A stretch of 37,500 bases of DNA. Source: Glandiceps talaboti. Taxonomy: Eukaryota > Hemichordata > Enteropneusta > Spengelidae. Within the stretch, counting starts at the first letter, position 1. Every line of letters begins with the position of its first letter. Made by a program: the position numbers and the translations under genes. Below, piece after piece: positions 24,295-35,056 of the stretch. The stretch covers positions 28,468,630 to 28,506,129 of the forward strand of contig NC_135554.1 in assembly GCF_964340395.1 (NCBI RefSeq). Direction: 5' to 3'. Under the pieces are notes generated by a model, which did no database searches, had not been told where the DNA came from, and saw only the letters and a list, made by a program, of their open reading frames with translations.

Positions 24295-24378
24295 GTACAC
24301 ACAAAAAACATTTTTACTACATGAAAAAGTCTAATACAATAAACGAAAAGTCAATACATCTGTAAGTTTACAATTTAT

Positions 24379-25187
24379 TCACCTGTACTGCTCTACTAAA
24401 TATTGTTTAAGAGATTTCCTAAAAATATGTTGGGAATTTTTCGATCTGATTTGGATAGGAATATCATTCCAAATTTTTGCACCTACGAATGAAATAGCAA
24501 ACTGACCAGAATTTGTTCTCGCATGGTACGGGTAAAGATTTTGACGATGGCAGAGTCTCGTGTCATATTCATGTTTTTTGTCACTAAAATAATCGGACAA
24601 GATATGTGGTGAGTTCAAGTGAACCAGGCTGTAAATAAAAGAACCTATTAAGAGTTTGTGAAGCTTGCAAATATCTAGAATATTTAGCTGTATAAATAAA
24701 GGAGCCGAGTGTTCCATGTGAGATTTGAACAGCATCGTGCGAACAATCATTTTTTGGGCAGTTAGAATGTAATTCAGATATGTTGGGTAAGTACTGCCCC
24801 AAACCTCTAGGCCGTAAGAAATATGGGGAAGTATAAAGGCATTGTACAAAAGTATTAAAATACTTAGTGGTAAAATGTGTCTTAGTCTATACAGAATTCC
24901 ACATTTCTTCCTTATGAGTATATTTATTCTGTTAATATGGTCAGACCAGGTGAGGTGTTTATCTAATGAAATTCCAACAAAAGAAACAACATCCACCTCT
25001 TTGATTTGATCTCCACGAATGACAACAGAACCAGTTACATCTATTTTTTGTTGTCGACCCCTGAAGATAATAAAATTTGTTTTATTTCTATTTATGGTTA
25101 ATTTATTGCTATCACACCAGAGTTGAACATCATGTAAATGATTTGATACTGTAGTAAGATCAATGTGATATGGATTAGAAAAAGAAT
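24379..25187 (-). pseudogene. Non-LTR reverse transcriptase C-terminal fragment
   Basis: About 269 codons without a stop. Landmarks in order: TTVSNHLHDVQLWCDSNKLT, KTNFIIFRG, VVSFVGISLDKHLTWSDHI, ILYNAFILPHISYGLEVWG-like thumb motif, SAPLFIQLNILDI, then EYDTRLCHRQ, GAKIWNDIPIQIRS and a C-terminal SLKQYLVEQYR. These match the post-catalytic region of Jockey-superfamily RTs in the CR1/L2/Crack/Daphne group; the clade is by eye. The palm catalytic motifs and any endonuclease are absent, so the copy cannot move by itself. The lack of stops suggests a fairly recent insertion. Confidence 0.88.
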
Positions 25188-25455
25188 GGAAAGAATGGAT
25201 ATCTAACTACACTTATTCTATCTTTCAAGCGTGTTCTATGCTATATGGTTGTTTTTGTGCGCGTGACTTTTAGATCTTTCCGCGCTTATTAAAGGAACAT
25301 TTAGATATATAGCATGTATAGTCAGGTGATGACCTACAACCACCAGCGGATTAGGCATCCAGAGTGGCTGCATTTAATAGTCTGTGACTTCAAGAATGTA
25401 CGCTAGACGATGCATACTGATGTTTATGGTCTGCCACAGACAGCATAGAGTACAC

Positions 25456-25688
25456 CAATCTGATTAAAATCCGATGTAGATGTCGAGTAATCGTTCACTG
25501 CTATTTTACCGTCGTTATTTTGCCTGAATTGACCTTCTTGGTACATGTTTACATTTTTTAGCCTGTAGAGGAGGCGATCAGGCTAAAGAATGTAAACATG
25601 TACCAAGAAGGTCAATTCAGGCAAAATAACGATGGTAAAATAGCAATGAACGATTAGTCGACATCTACATCAGATTTTAATCAGATTG
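25456..25688. repeat. Near-perfect hairpin with 110-bp arms
   Basis: Left arm 25456-25565 and right arm 25579-25688 are reverse complements with no indels and about five mismatches. They flank a 13-base loop (TAGAGGAGGCGAT). The longest uninterrupted arm segment includes GCCTGAATTGACCTTCTTGG. There is no open frame. It could be a foldback element, a source of hairpin RNA, or an assembly or replication artefact. Outside the arms the sequence is unrelated on the two sides. Confidence 0.93.
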
Positions 25689-25929
25689 AGAGTACACATG
25701 CGTATTACGTTCTGAAGCGCGGTTGCGATCGCGAATATACAGAATCGCGGTCATGGACGCAAAAACCAGCACACTACGCGCTCGCTCTCTGACTATGTAT
25801 AAAAAGAAGACATATTTATTGACGATTTATACACATAAATTCATTGCATAACAAGATGGTCGGACTAAAGTATTCCTTGCGGAAGTTTATTGAAGACTTT
25901 GGTTATTTCTTTCTAAAATAAAAAACCAC

Positions 25930-26225
25930 CAGAAGAGCAGTATTGGCCTATATAGTGATGACGGTTTAGCTGTCTTCAAAAACATCAATGGGAACCAAGC
26001 AGAACGTATAAAAAGAAATAACCAAAGCCTTCAGTAAACTCGGGCTGAAAATAACCATGCATACAAACCAAACCAACCTAACAATTGCAAACTTTCTAGA
26101 CACTACTCTAAACCTCTTAAATGGAGAATACAGTCCATACAGGAAACCAAATGACCAACCAGTGTACATCAACACTCTATCAAATCACCCCCGACAGTAA
26201 TCTGTCACCTCCCGGCATCATAGAG
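25930..26225 (+). pseudogene. Penelope-like element RT fragment, frameshifted
   Basis: Plus-strand translation gives IGLYSDDGLAVF (25942 onward), matching the catalytic Y-x-D-D-G-L-A motif of Penelope-like RTs. After a one-base frameshift near 26015 follow FSKLGLKIT, IANFLDTTLNLLNGEYSPYR and KPNDQPVYINTLSNHP, all typical of that family. A second shift follows the NHP motif. The GIY-YIG endonuclease is not seen. This is a decayed fragment of about 100 codons; the family assignment rests on the motifs and their order. Confidence 0.85.
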
Positions 26226-26500
26226 CTTGAAATGATGACAACCTTTAGCAACTCCAGGATTTAGACGTTAAAATGGGCCTATGTTTAATATTGATATTAA
26301 TTTGCATGCAAATGTGGCATATTCCATCCCGATCACATATTACAATGTTTACGATACACCGCAATTGGCGAAGTGTGGTCATTGGTCATGATACAGTTTT
26401 CGCTAGACCAGGAATTATCCTCGATATTTGCATAATCTCAGTAGAATTGTATGGTTATATATAAACATGTTGTCAGTGCATTCCATGGTTAACAGCTCAG
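26226..26500. other. Nothing recognised
   Basis: Sequence between the Penelope-like fragment and the 0.4-kb direct repeat. No coding or repeat signal I can name. Confidence 0.4.
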
Positions 26501-26905
26501 AACAGGGAAGTTGTCATGCTGATTTCCTCGGACCAATTATTAATTTTATTTGAACAGAGGACTCCTGATTGACCATTTCTGCTTTATTATTCCGTTTCTG
26601 TCAGCTTTTATAGATGTATCATTGATAATATGGGATGTCCTACTCACAGTGCACACATAAAAATGAGCTAACGGTTTATTAATATCACAGACTCACTGTA
26701 CATGTATGTGAACATTGCTAACGCGAAATTATAAATACCTTACATATGCAAACACTTGTAAATGCCTACATTGCTTTGCCCAATGGCAATGCATATTCAA
26801 GAAGCGACCTGACCAATTAATGCTAAAGTGGGAGCCGAGGGCCGGGGGAAATCAAGTCCTGTACATTCATCAAATGTGACCCTCTCCTAGACCGTTGTGC
26901 TATAA
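26501..26905 (+). repeat. Direct repeat of about 0.4 kb, copy 1
   Basis: Begins AACAGGGAAGTTGTCATGC and ends AGACCGTTGTGCTATAA. It is nearly identical to 30495-30920 in the same orientation; the second copy has about 20 extra bases near the GTGGGAGCCGAGGGCCGGGG motif. The copies are about 4 kb apart. No reading frame. It may be a dispersed element or a product of segmental duplication. Confidence 0.88.
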
Positions 26906-26963
26906 ATGTGACCCTCCCTCAATTCCCATTTTCTAAAATATGACCCACCCCTGTTCAAACGTT

Positions 26964-29676
26964 TTAGGGAGCGATCAGTTTTTACGGCCGGGGGTGGGCC
27001 GGTAAATCAGAGGGTGGGGGGTGGGGGCACCTCAATTTGGGAGTCAAAGAAGGGGGGGGGGTCATCATTTTTATGAGGTGAATAAAGGGGGGTTACCTTG
27101 TTTTCAACTAAACAAAATCATGAGCCATGCTCCTGTACTTCAATGTCCATACATTTAATATCATAACTAGGCCAAAGCCCCTAAGCTCGCACATCTGGGT
27201 AGATTCACTTGTGACCGGCTGCCTCACAGTGATATCATATAGATAGCGCCCTTGGCGTGGAGATTGCACATCGTACATAGAACTTGCATGCGTACTAGTC
27301 ATTGAGCCGCTATGCTGCCGCTTGTGGGTGCTGTGCAAGCTATTAAACAAAAAATGTATGTGCATAAAATAAACCATAAACAAATAGCTATAAATATACA
27401 TTCAAATATAACATAAAATCTGTCTCTTGATACATCCAATACATATGGTACGGCATCACAACACTGCAATATGGCCACCTTTAAGCAACAGTTATTTGTT
27501 AGAAAATTGACTTCTCGCTATTGCACACCATAAGTTGCATTGTGTCATCTTGTGGTACAAAAACTTGCATGTGTAGCTGTACATGTAAAACATAAGAAAT
27601 GAAATACCTTAAGATTTACTGGCTCTAAAATCTGTTCCTCTATTGACCTGAACATGTTGAATTGTGTACAAACATAACCAATTTAGGACACTTTGAAATA
27701 ATATGTGGCAAACACTGTGACTACAAGTGCCTGACCCAGCTTGTGTCTAGATATTGGATATTCAATGTCCATGTATATAGTTAGTCTAGTTCCTATACAT
27801 TTTTGTACATATAATGTATGATAACTACGATCATCTCAATTAGAAGTTCCAAATTGATTTATGGTTGAGATCAATAGTTCAATGTAGGGTAAAAACTAAA
27901 TTCTTTTAGTGAGGGGTGGGGGTGAGAGGAGGTCTTTTATAATGAAATCTGTTTTGTACCCCAATACAAACATTTCTAAAAATGTCAGATTGAAAAATGG
28001 GAAAAAAATTTGTTATGCATGCATGGCCCTAAAATACATTATTGTGCCAATAAAAAAGCTATTTTTTCCTCACTACATACTGGCTTTGTATTCATAGCAC
28101 TACATGATACTACATACTGATTTGAAATTGATTGTGCTGTCTGCAACAATTTTACCAATTTAGTTAGAAGGAGTGAGGAAGGGGTTCTGAGGCCTTACTA
28201 AAAGAATTGGCTTTTTTTACCTACTGATCTCACCCCTAATATGTTGGTTTATCATACATGTACAAACTATTGAACTGTTACTTAGCATAGGTATAGTACG
28301 AACTACATGTCTTATCAAAAATAACTTTTCTGTGTTTGTGTTTCACTTCTTCTCTCTGATACCTGTGACCATAACCAAGTTTAATACATGTTACCAGGCT
28401 ACATGTGAAACCCCCTTTTGTCTTGCTATTGTTTTACACCATAAACTACCAAGAAAGAAATATATTCCAAGGTGAACACAATATTAATCTGATTCTCAGA
28501 GAATATATATTATGTGAATGACTGATAAACAAAGTTATAAACACAGACTTGTTTGATGATGATCTAGTAAAGGGCTATTTACTGTAGCCAGCACTTCTAT
28601 AGTACTGACACGGTGCAAAGTTATGAGGAAAATTAGATTTTACATCTCCTCTGGAATATCTTAGTATCCACATTGAGTGACTCGACTGTATACTGAGAGT
28701 AAAATTTTGTCAGCAGATCATAATGTTACATTTCCTTGGTATTAGAGTGTATTTATTTTCAAGGCTATCATGTTGCCAGCAATATACTGGACAACATAGC
28801 CAGTAAGTAGTAAGTGAATTGAATTAGTAATCTAGTTTAGAAACTGCTGTAGTACAGAAAAAAAATTTATGACATTTTTTAATTTCTATTTTGAAACCAG
28901 TAACATTTATAACATTTCATTATTCAAAACCTTTCAAAATTATCAGCGTGGTCAATGAATGAGGGGTGGGGTGGAGTTTTGAGTCGGTGCCATGATTAAA
29001 CTGAACAATTATGAACAGGACAAACAAGTGCCTTGAGGAGTGCAAACGTGTACATGTATGGAAATCCGCAGTTGTGTTAAGTCTAAAGAAAACAATATAT
29101 TGACTATATGATGTGAATATATCTTTATATGGTGTAAACAATTCATTATATGATGCAAGTGCATCATTATGTGTGACAGTTACGGACATGGGTTTACAAG
29201 TATATTAACTCCATTTATAATATTGTACTTGATAATTAGCTGAATTAATAAATATTAATAGTTCACTTAATCTAAGAGATATCCTAGAACCTTTGGTTAC
29301 TAAACCATGAATATTTTGTACGTCCGTGAACAGACAATCATACTTTTCTAGGGTTCCTATCTAAAGAGCTTTATACATGTGAAGCAATGGATTTGGGATA
29401 GCAATTTACCAGATACACTTAAAATTACTGAAAATGTAACATGTAAAATTAACTGTGCAGTGTGCGGTATTATGCTTTGAGAATAGTGTCTTTTGCAAGA
29501 ACAAAAAGAGTGTTTCTTGTCAACAGATGGGGGGGGTCATTGTGTTTTTTTATTTGTCAGAGGGGGGGGGGTGGATTGTTTTGTGAATTAATTGCAGGGG
29601 GGTCACTATTTTTAAGTACAACATGAACAAAAAGTCACCTGCCCACCCCCGGCCGTAAAAACTGATCACTCCCTTA
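26964..29676. mobile_element. 2.7-kb inverted-end element A
   Basis: Left end 26964-26999 (TAGGGAGCGATCAGTTTTTA then CGGCCGGGGGTGGGC) has its reverse complement at 29641-29676 with about two mismatches in 36 bp. G runs next to the left end are echoed by G/T-rich sequence near the right end (GGGGGGGTCATTG, GGGGGTGGATTG). The interior (about 27.1-29.5 kb) is AT-rich and has no recognisable transposase or host exon. The left 0.6 kb recurs at 35436-35845. Confidence 0.7.
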
Positions 29677-29679
29677 ATG

Positions 29680-30265
29680 AAAAAATATATTTAACGCCAC
29701 CTCCTTATCACAGTAGTGTAGTTGTTACAGCTCAGGATTAGTAGTAAGGAGGTCCTGTGTTCGACTCCCACGAGAGACAGGGGATTTTTCTGTAGTGAGA
29801 TCCCACAACATTGACAGTTTTTAAAGGCTTTGTTGTTTCCGACTATTCCTACTTTGCCTAGCCTGCAAGGCTGCTTTTGGATGTAATTAGTTGGGCTGAA
29901 AGCCAGAACTCCTAAAGACTTGATAGGCGTACAACTGAAAACCGAGGACCGAGGTTAACATCTCCACTCCACCACATTATTCCAAATATTATCCCCACGT
30001 TGTTCTCCCTTTACTACTGTGAGACCCTCTCAGCTCCTCACACCACAACTAACAGTTAATTCACTGCATTTCACTGATGTATTATGAACTGGTGGCAGCG
30101 GGGGATCATGCCAAAATCACAAAATAATGCGAAAGTAGATAAAAAATGAGTCAAAGTAAAATGTTACCCCTAATTTCCATTTTCTGAAATATGACTATCC
30201 ACCGAGGACCGATTTGGTAAAAATGACCCCCTAATTCCCCCGTCCCATTATTACTGAAGGCTCCC
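29680..30265 (+). mobile_element. tRNA-derived SINE with C-rich tail, plus copy
   Basis: The head contains an RNA polymerase III B-box-like GTTCGACTCCC near 29757 and an A-box-like TAGTTGTTACAGCTCAGG about 40 bp upstream, the layout of a tRNA-derived SINE. The body has AGAGACAGGG, TTTTTAAAGGC, GGACCGAGGTTAACATCTCC and TTTCACTGATGTATTATGA. The tail ends near CCCATTATTACTGAAGGCTCCC. An inverted copy is at 34424-35015. Confidence 0.75.
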
Positions 30266-30494
30266 TAAAAATGCCATCCCTCCCGAACTCACAAATTAAT
30301 GCAATTGGGCCAAAAAAGGAGCAAAGTGGCAAAGGAAAACAAGAATGTGAAAACAACATGTTATCTTTGGGGTTCTGTGCATAATATTAAGGCGATGGTG
30401 TGTTGGTAGGTGAAATATCGGAATTAGGCCAGAGTCAGAATTTATGGCGAACATTGCTAACGCGAAGTTATAAATACCTTACATAAGCAAACAA

Positions 30495-30920
30495 AACAGG
30501 GAAGTTGTCATGCAGATTTCCTCGGACCAATTATTAATTTTATTTGAACAGAGGACTCCTGATTGACCATTTCTGCTTTATTATTCCGTTTCTGTCAGCT
30601 TTTATAGATGTATTATTGATAATATGGGATGTCCTACTCACAGTGCACACATAAAGATGAGCTAACGGTTTATTAATATCACAGACTCACTGTACATGTA
30701 TGTGATCATTGCTAACGCGAAGTCATAAATACCTTACATATGCAAACACTTGTAAATGCCTACATTGCTTTGCCCAATGGCAATGCATATTCAAGAAGCG
30801 GTCTGACCAATTAATGCATAAGGGAACCTTTAATAATTAAAGTGGGAGCCGAGGGCCGGGGGGAAATCAAGTCCTGTACATGCATAAAATGTGACCCTCC
30901 CCTAGACCGTTGTGCTATAA
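30495..30920 (+). repeat. Direct repeat of about 0.4 kb, copy 2
   Basis: Second copy of the 26501-26905 repeat. Just upstream (30449-30485) is an extra partial copy of an internal segment (ACATTGCTAACGCGAAGTTA). The repeat therefore may once have been in tandem or recombined with itself. Confidence 0.88.
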
Positions 30921-31555
30921 TTTGCCATTTTATTAGTTGAAACATCATTTAGCATTTTATATGTTTTCCGTCGCTACTTTCTTAGGGACTGGACAGAATT
31001 AACAGGGGGGAGGTGCTTTTCAAAAATCCAATACATGAAAAATATAGACCCCCTCGACAATTTGCACAAAAAATTCTGACCCACCCCCTTTACCATGCAT
31101 GAAAAAAAGTGACCCCCCCATGTTCAAATACAATGAAATACAGATATTACTACTACACTGTACCCTACAACAATTACACAACTCAAAAAATATAAAAGAG
31201 CTTTAAGCACAATCTCTTGACTTGTCTTGGCTTAGAGCTCTTTTTCATACAGAAACAGATTCTGAAGTACAAGGTTGTGCTGCTCTGAACTGTTGTTGTA
31301 TACGTAATAGCTGACCGGATATTGACATTCTCTGGATAAATGACACGCAGCACATGAGATATCCCACAATTCTGTCTGATTCTAGTCCTCAAACATTGCA
31401 TCTACCTATTATAGCAAATTTCTTCTGTACACTGGACTCTGAGGCAGATAATTCAACAGTTTGGCAACATAGTTTTGTTGTTTATGTTCTATTAATTGCC
31501 AAAAATTCAATAACATTAAAAAGAAACCATTTGGCTAAAAGGAGATAGCCAAGGG

Positions 31556-31657
31556 CTTGCTGATGACGAGGATGATATGGATCCAGAGTGCTATGATAGT
31601 GATGATGATTCTGAAAAGGATGTTGACAGTGATAAGGAGACAGTGACAGTGACATGA
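31556..31657 (+). other. Short acidic coding-like stretch
   Basis: One plus-strand frame reads LADDEDDMDPECYDSDDDSE, then KDVDSDKETVTVT and a TGA. A highly acidic C-terminus like this is plausible for an element-encoded protein, but GAT/GAC-rich low complexity could also explain it. No upstream domain is recognised in the same frame. Confidence 0.3.
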
Positions 31658-32313
31658 GGGTAGTAGCTGAAAAAAAATGTCTGTTATTTGTATGAAATGT
31701 GTACAGTTTATATATAGACCCTTTTACAATTTTACAATTTTATTAAAACAGAGAATCCATTTAGGTATAGACAGTGTTCTTTGACTAATTTAGACATGGT
31801 TCGATTTAGACAACTTTTACTGTATGTATTGTATTATAGTGTATATCCTGTCTCTCATTCAAATCATTAAATGTTGTTTGGTTTAGAGGTGTTCAGTTTA
31901 TACATAAACCCTAAAGGAAATGGACAAGTCACTTAATTTGGCATTCTCTTTGATGTTTACCAGATTTCAGATGTTGCACTGTTGGTAGTGAGATTTCCTT
32001 TGCGGTATGCAGTAGTGGACTCCTCCATTTCCTCTAGGCTCTATGGCTTATTGAGGTATACATGTATTTTACAATTTGTAAGCAAAGAAACTTTTTAGGT
32101 ATAGACAATGTTCTAGTTTAGATATGGTTCGGAACTCATGGTCATGTAACCAATAAAATGTCCATTGTTTGAATTTATACATCTATATTTTGTATTAAAA
32201 GCTTGTCTTTTATTGCATATTATTATCATTGACTATCAAGTAATGTAACTTGCATAACAAGTGACATAGTCCCCGCTATGATTGGGTTTTAAGGAACATG
32301 AAACCTGCGCCAA

Positions 32314-32607
32314 CAAAATGGCTGCCAGGCAGCCATATCGGATTGTACCACGACGAAAATGGATGTGCACGTGTATGTCATAGACCACTGTGCTAATACC
32401 AACTTTGAATGAGATCTGTTCAAGCATGTCTGAGTTAAGGCTTTGGACATGGAAAATTCACAAACAAAATGGCTGCTAGGCGGCCATATTGGATCGTATC
32501 ATGAAACAAATTGATGTGCATATGTATGCCATAGTATGTTGCCCCTGTACCAAGTTTGAAAAAAATCGGTCCTGGCATCTGGGCCAAGAAACGGCTCTGG
32601 ACGGACG
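32314..32607 (+). repeat. Two-unit repeat with palindromic ATGGCTGCCAGGCAGCCAT
   Basis: Two units of about 151 bp start with CAAAATGGCTGCCAGGCAGC (32314) and CAAAATGGCTGCTAGGCGGC (32465). Each continues with ATATTGGATYGTA-type sequence, GATGTGCAYRTGTATG and an ACCAA(C/G)TTTGAA motif. The layout is that of a dispersed repeat element. The second unit runs straight into the 41-bp tandem repeat. Confidence 0.75.
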
Positions 32608-32771
32608 GACGAAACCCAATCCATAAGTCCCCATCCCGGAATTTGTCAGACGAAACCCAATCCATAAGTCCCCATCCCGGACTTTGTCGGACGAAACCCA
32701 ATCCATAAGTCCCCATCCCGGACTTTGTCGGACGAAACCCAATCCATAAGTCCCCATTCCGGACTTTGTCG
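32608..32771. repeat. 41-bp tandem repeat, 4 copies
   Basis: Units start at 32608, 32649, 32690 and 32731. Each begins GACGAAACCCAATCCATAAG and continues TCCCCATCCCGGACTTTGTC. The minus-strand Met-Gly-Thr-Tyr-Gly-Leu open frames here are products of the repeat. Confidence 0.93.
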
Positions 32772-32900
32772 GGCGGGGACTAAAAATCAGTGATGCATAC
32801 ACAAAAAGTTGTGAACCCCCCCCCCCCAATCCACTGCGCAAAAAATAGTGACCCACCCCCAAAATGCACCGACCCACCCCCTGTTAATTCTGTCCCTTAG

Positions 32901-34423
32901 TACTAAATTGCCACGTCGCGTCGCGTCGGTGGAGTAACTTTAGTCCCTGAACTCCAGTAAAATTGATCATGTAACCCCGACAACATCGTCATTTACAGGC
33001 CTTAAAAAACACCATATAACAACTTGATAGCAGTACTCTTTTGTAAAAGGCTTCCAAAACTTATCCTGTTGTCGGCATTCCCAGGCTGCTCTCCCACGAT
33101 GGTGTGCACTTGTGTCGTTTCGCTAGGGTCTAGTAGCCCTGCTTGCATATAGCATATAAGTCGTTCCTTCCAAGCGTGCACTGTCTGCAAGCAAGACTAG
33201 GGGTCTGGACTAGAGTTTCCGACACATGTATTCATTCCCAATGGAACCCTGGACATTATACACCCCTGTATCAGTATAGTAAAGTCCTGCCAATTTAAAG
33301 ATAATGAATTTATAGTTTGTTTTTCAGTAGATGTATTCAACCAAAAATAGATTTATTTTTCATCTGTCTCGCCAACTATACCAGTACTATATCACACGTA
33401 CATGCACACTGACTCGAGTGTTTACGCATCGTAAAGCATAAAGTACAGTTCAAATTGCAACAAATCATACATATTTACATTGTCTCCTCATAAAAGAAGT
33501 ATCCATTGTGACATTACTGTAAAGGTTTCAATGAGGGGTTCTACGTGTATTTTTGTACCCAAAATCAATACATACATCTTACTAGATGTATTTATTTTAT
33601 GATTTATGTACTTCTTTCTCCAAAGGTAGGCACCAAGGTATATTTCTATCAGTACATATGATAAATCAACTGAACTATTCATGTGCAGAGTTTAGTTATT
33701 TCTCCAAAAGCCAAAGTGGTCATAATATTCAAAATTATGAACCCCCCCCCCATCCAAATTTCAACATTTTTGGACAAAATTCACATTAAAATGCATAATA
33801 TTGGAACACATAGGCACCAAGGGATAGTTGTCAGAACATAATTACGTATGATACATCAACACATTAGGGGGCTAGGTCAATAGTTCAATGTAGGATAAAC
33901 AGCTAAACACTTTTAGTGAACCCCACCCCTCTAACTTAATTGGCCAAAATTTAAAAATGTCCATCCAATTTCAATGTTCATAAATGTAATTGTAACCCCA
34001 TTTTGCATCAAGAAATACTAGTAGCTTAGACTGAACGTTTGCACTGATATAGTAAACCCTTTACTATACTTCGTTATACTATTAATATTTCACTCGGAAA
34101 TATATGATCAGGTGGGTGCACTTTAAACTCAACCTATCGCATACAAGTTGTATTTCATTTGCTATAGCTCGAGTACTAGTATTGTACACCCAACGAGCGT
34201 GTATTGTTACCAATTCATCTGTTGTAAAAAGTCTCAGATCTGTATTCTTTACATAAAAGTGAGTCAACAAAAAATAGTACTGAATACAACCATTCTCATG
34301 AGGTCATTTGCCGCGACTTGCTATTGTGGGGGAAAGGTGACTGTACATAAAACGATTTGAACGCACTAACGATGAAAGTTACATAAATGGTTCCTAAACC
34401 AGTAGACCTACTTAATGGAGCCT
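32901..34423. other. No gene recognised; low-complexity C run
   Basis: A C run lies at 33741-33751, next to sequence resembling parts of element A (ATCAATAGTTCAATGTAGG-type text near 33876, compare 27870). No exon is supported. Confidence 0.4.
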
Positions 34424-35015
34424 TCAGTAATAACAAGGGGGTGGGCCGGGGAATGGGGGGGGGGGGGCGCTTAACTTTTTAGAAATCGCTCCTCCGGTCA
34501 TATTTTAGAAAATTAAAAGTTATGGGAGGGTCACAGGTTGCCTCATTTCTTTATTTAACTTTTCATTATTTTGGGATTTTGGGATGATCTCATCCACTGC
34601 CACCGGTTCCAGATCCTGCTGCGTCCAGATACCACCACTGCCAACATTTTAAAGTAATATCATAATACATCAGTGAAATGTACTGAATTAACTGATAGTT
34701 GTGGTGTGATGAGAGGAGCATGGCATGACATTGGGTATTATGTGGTAATGTGGAGATATTGACCGCGGTCCTTTGGTTGTCAGTTGTGCGCTCACCTAGC
34801 CTTTGGGGGTCCTGGCCTTCCGCTCAGCCAATTAACTTATCCAAACACAGGCATTGATTTAACACAAACACAAACTCACTGCGGTGGTAATAGTGGGAAA
34901 CAAAAAAACGCCTTTAAAAACTATCAATGTGGTGTGATCTTTCTACAGAAAAGGTCCCTGTCTCTAGTGGGACCAAGGATTTCCTGATTACTAATCTTGA
35001 GCTCTAACCAGTGTT
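34424..35015 (-). mobile_element. tRNA-derived SINE, inverted copy
   Basis: On the minus strand it reads TGGTTAGAGCTCAAGATTAG, AGAGACAGGGACC, TTTTTAAAGGCG, AGGACCGCGGTCAATATCTC and TTTCACTGATGTATTATGA. That is the same order as 29680-30265, ending in the GGAGCCTTCAGTAATAA tail. The tRNA head is more diverged than in the plus copy, and a long G run (34457-34467) is embedded. Confidence 0.75.
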
Positions 35016-35041
35016 TCACGCCGAAAATGTTGTATGTATGT

Positions 35042-35056
35042 AGGGGGGGGGGGGGG
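35042..35056. repeat. Poly-G run
   Basis: About 14 consecutive G residues. Several other G or C runs of 8-12 bases occur from 21.8 to 35.1 kb, mostly next to the inverted-end elements. Confidence 0.9.

Larger units (their letters stand above)
24000..25190 (-). mobile_element. 5'-truncated non-LTR retrotransposon (L2/CR1-like)
   Basis: A minus-strand reading frame from about 25187 to 24379 encodes the C-terminal part of a non-LTR reverse transcriptase. A 3' region follows with a polyadenylation-like AATAAA and a terminal (TA)n run at 24019-24041. Homology stops with an in-frame stop at about 25190, just after where the catalytic Y-x-D-D motif would lie. That is the usual outcome of incomplete target-primed reverse transcription. 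I did not identify target-site duplications. Confidence 0.85.
30982..32900. mobile_element. 1.9-kb inverted-end element B
   Basis: The left end near 30982-31009 (TTAGGGACTGGACAGAATTAAC then G run) is matched by the reverse complement near 32877-32899 (CCCCTGTTAATTCTGTCCCT), apart from about five extra bases on the left. C-rich runs with GACCCACCCCC motifs follow both ends. The interior has an acidic open frame at about 31556-31657, a direct duplication of about 80 bp (near 31722 and 32066), a two-unit 151-bp repeat and a 41-bp tandem repeat. Confidence 0.6.

Noticed and set aside
25966-26175. Minus-strand open frame
   Set aside because: It is antisense to the Penelope-like RT fragment, which has family motifs on the plus strand.
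27108-27401. Minus-strand 97-codon open frame as a host gene
   Set aside because: It lies within the inverted-end element A, and its partial copy at 35.4 kb does not keep the frame, so no conserved protein is indicated.
32435-32877. Minus-strand Gly-rich repeat frames
   Set aside because: They are products of the 41-bp tandem repeat; two different frames are open for the same reason.
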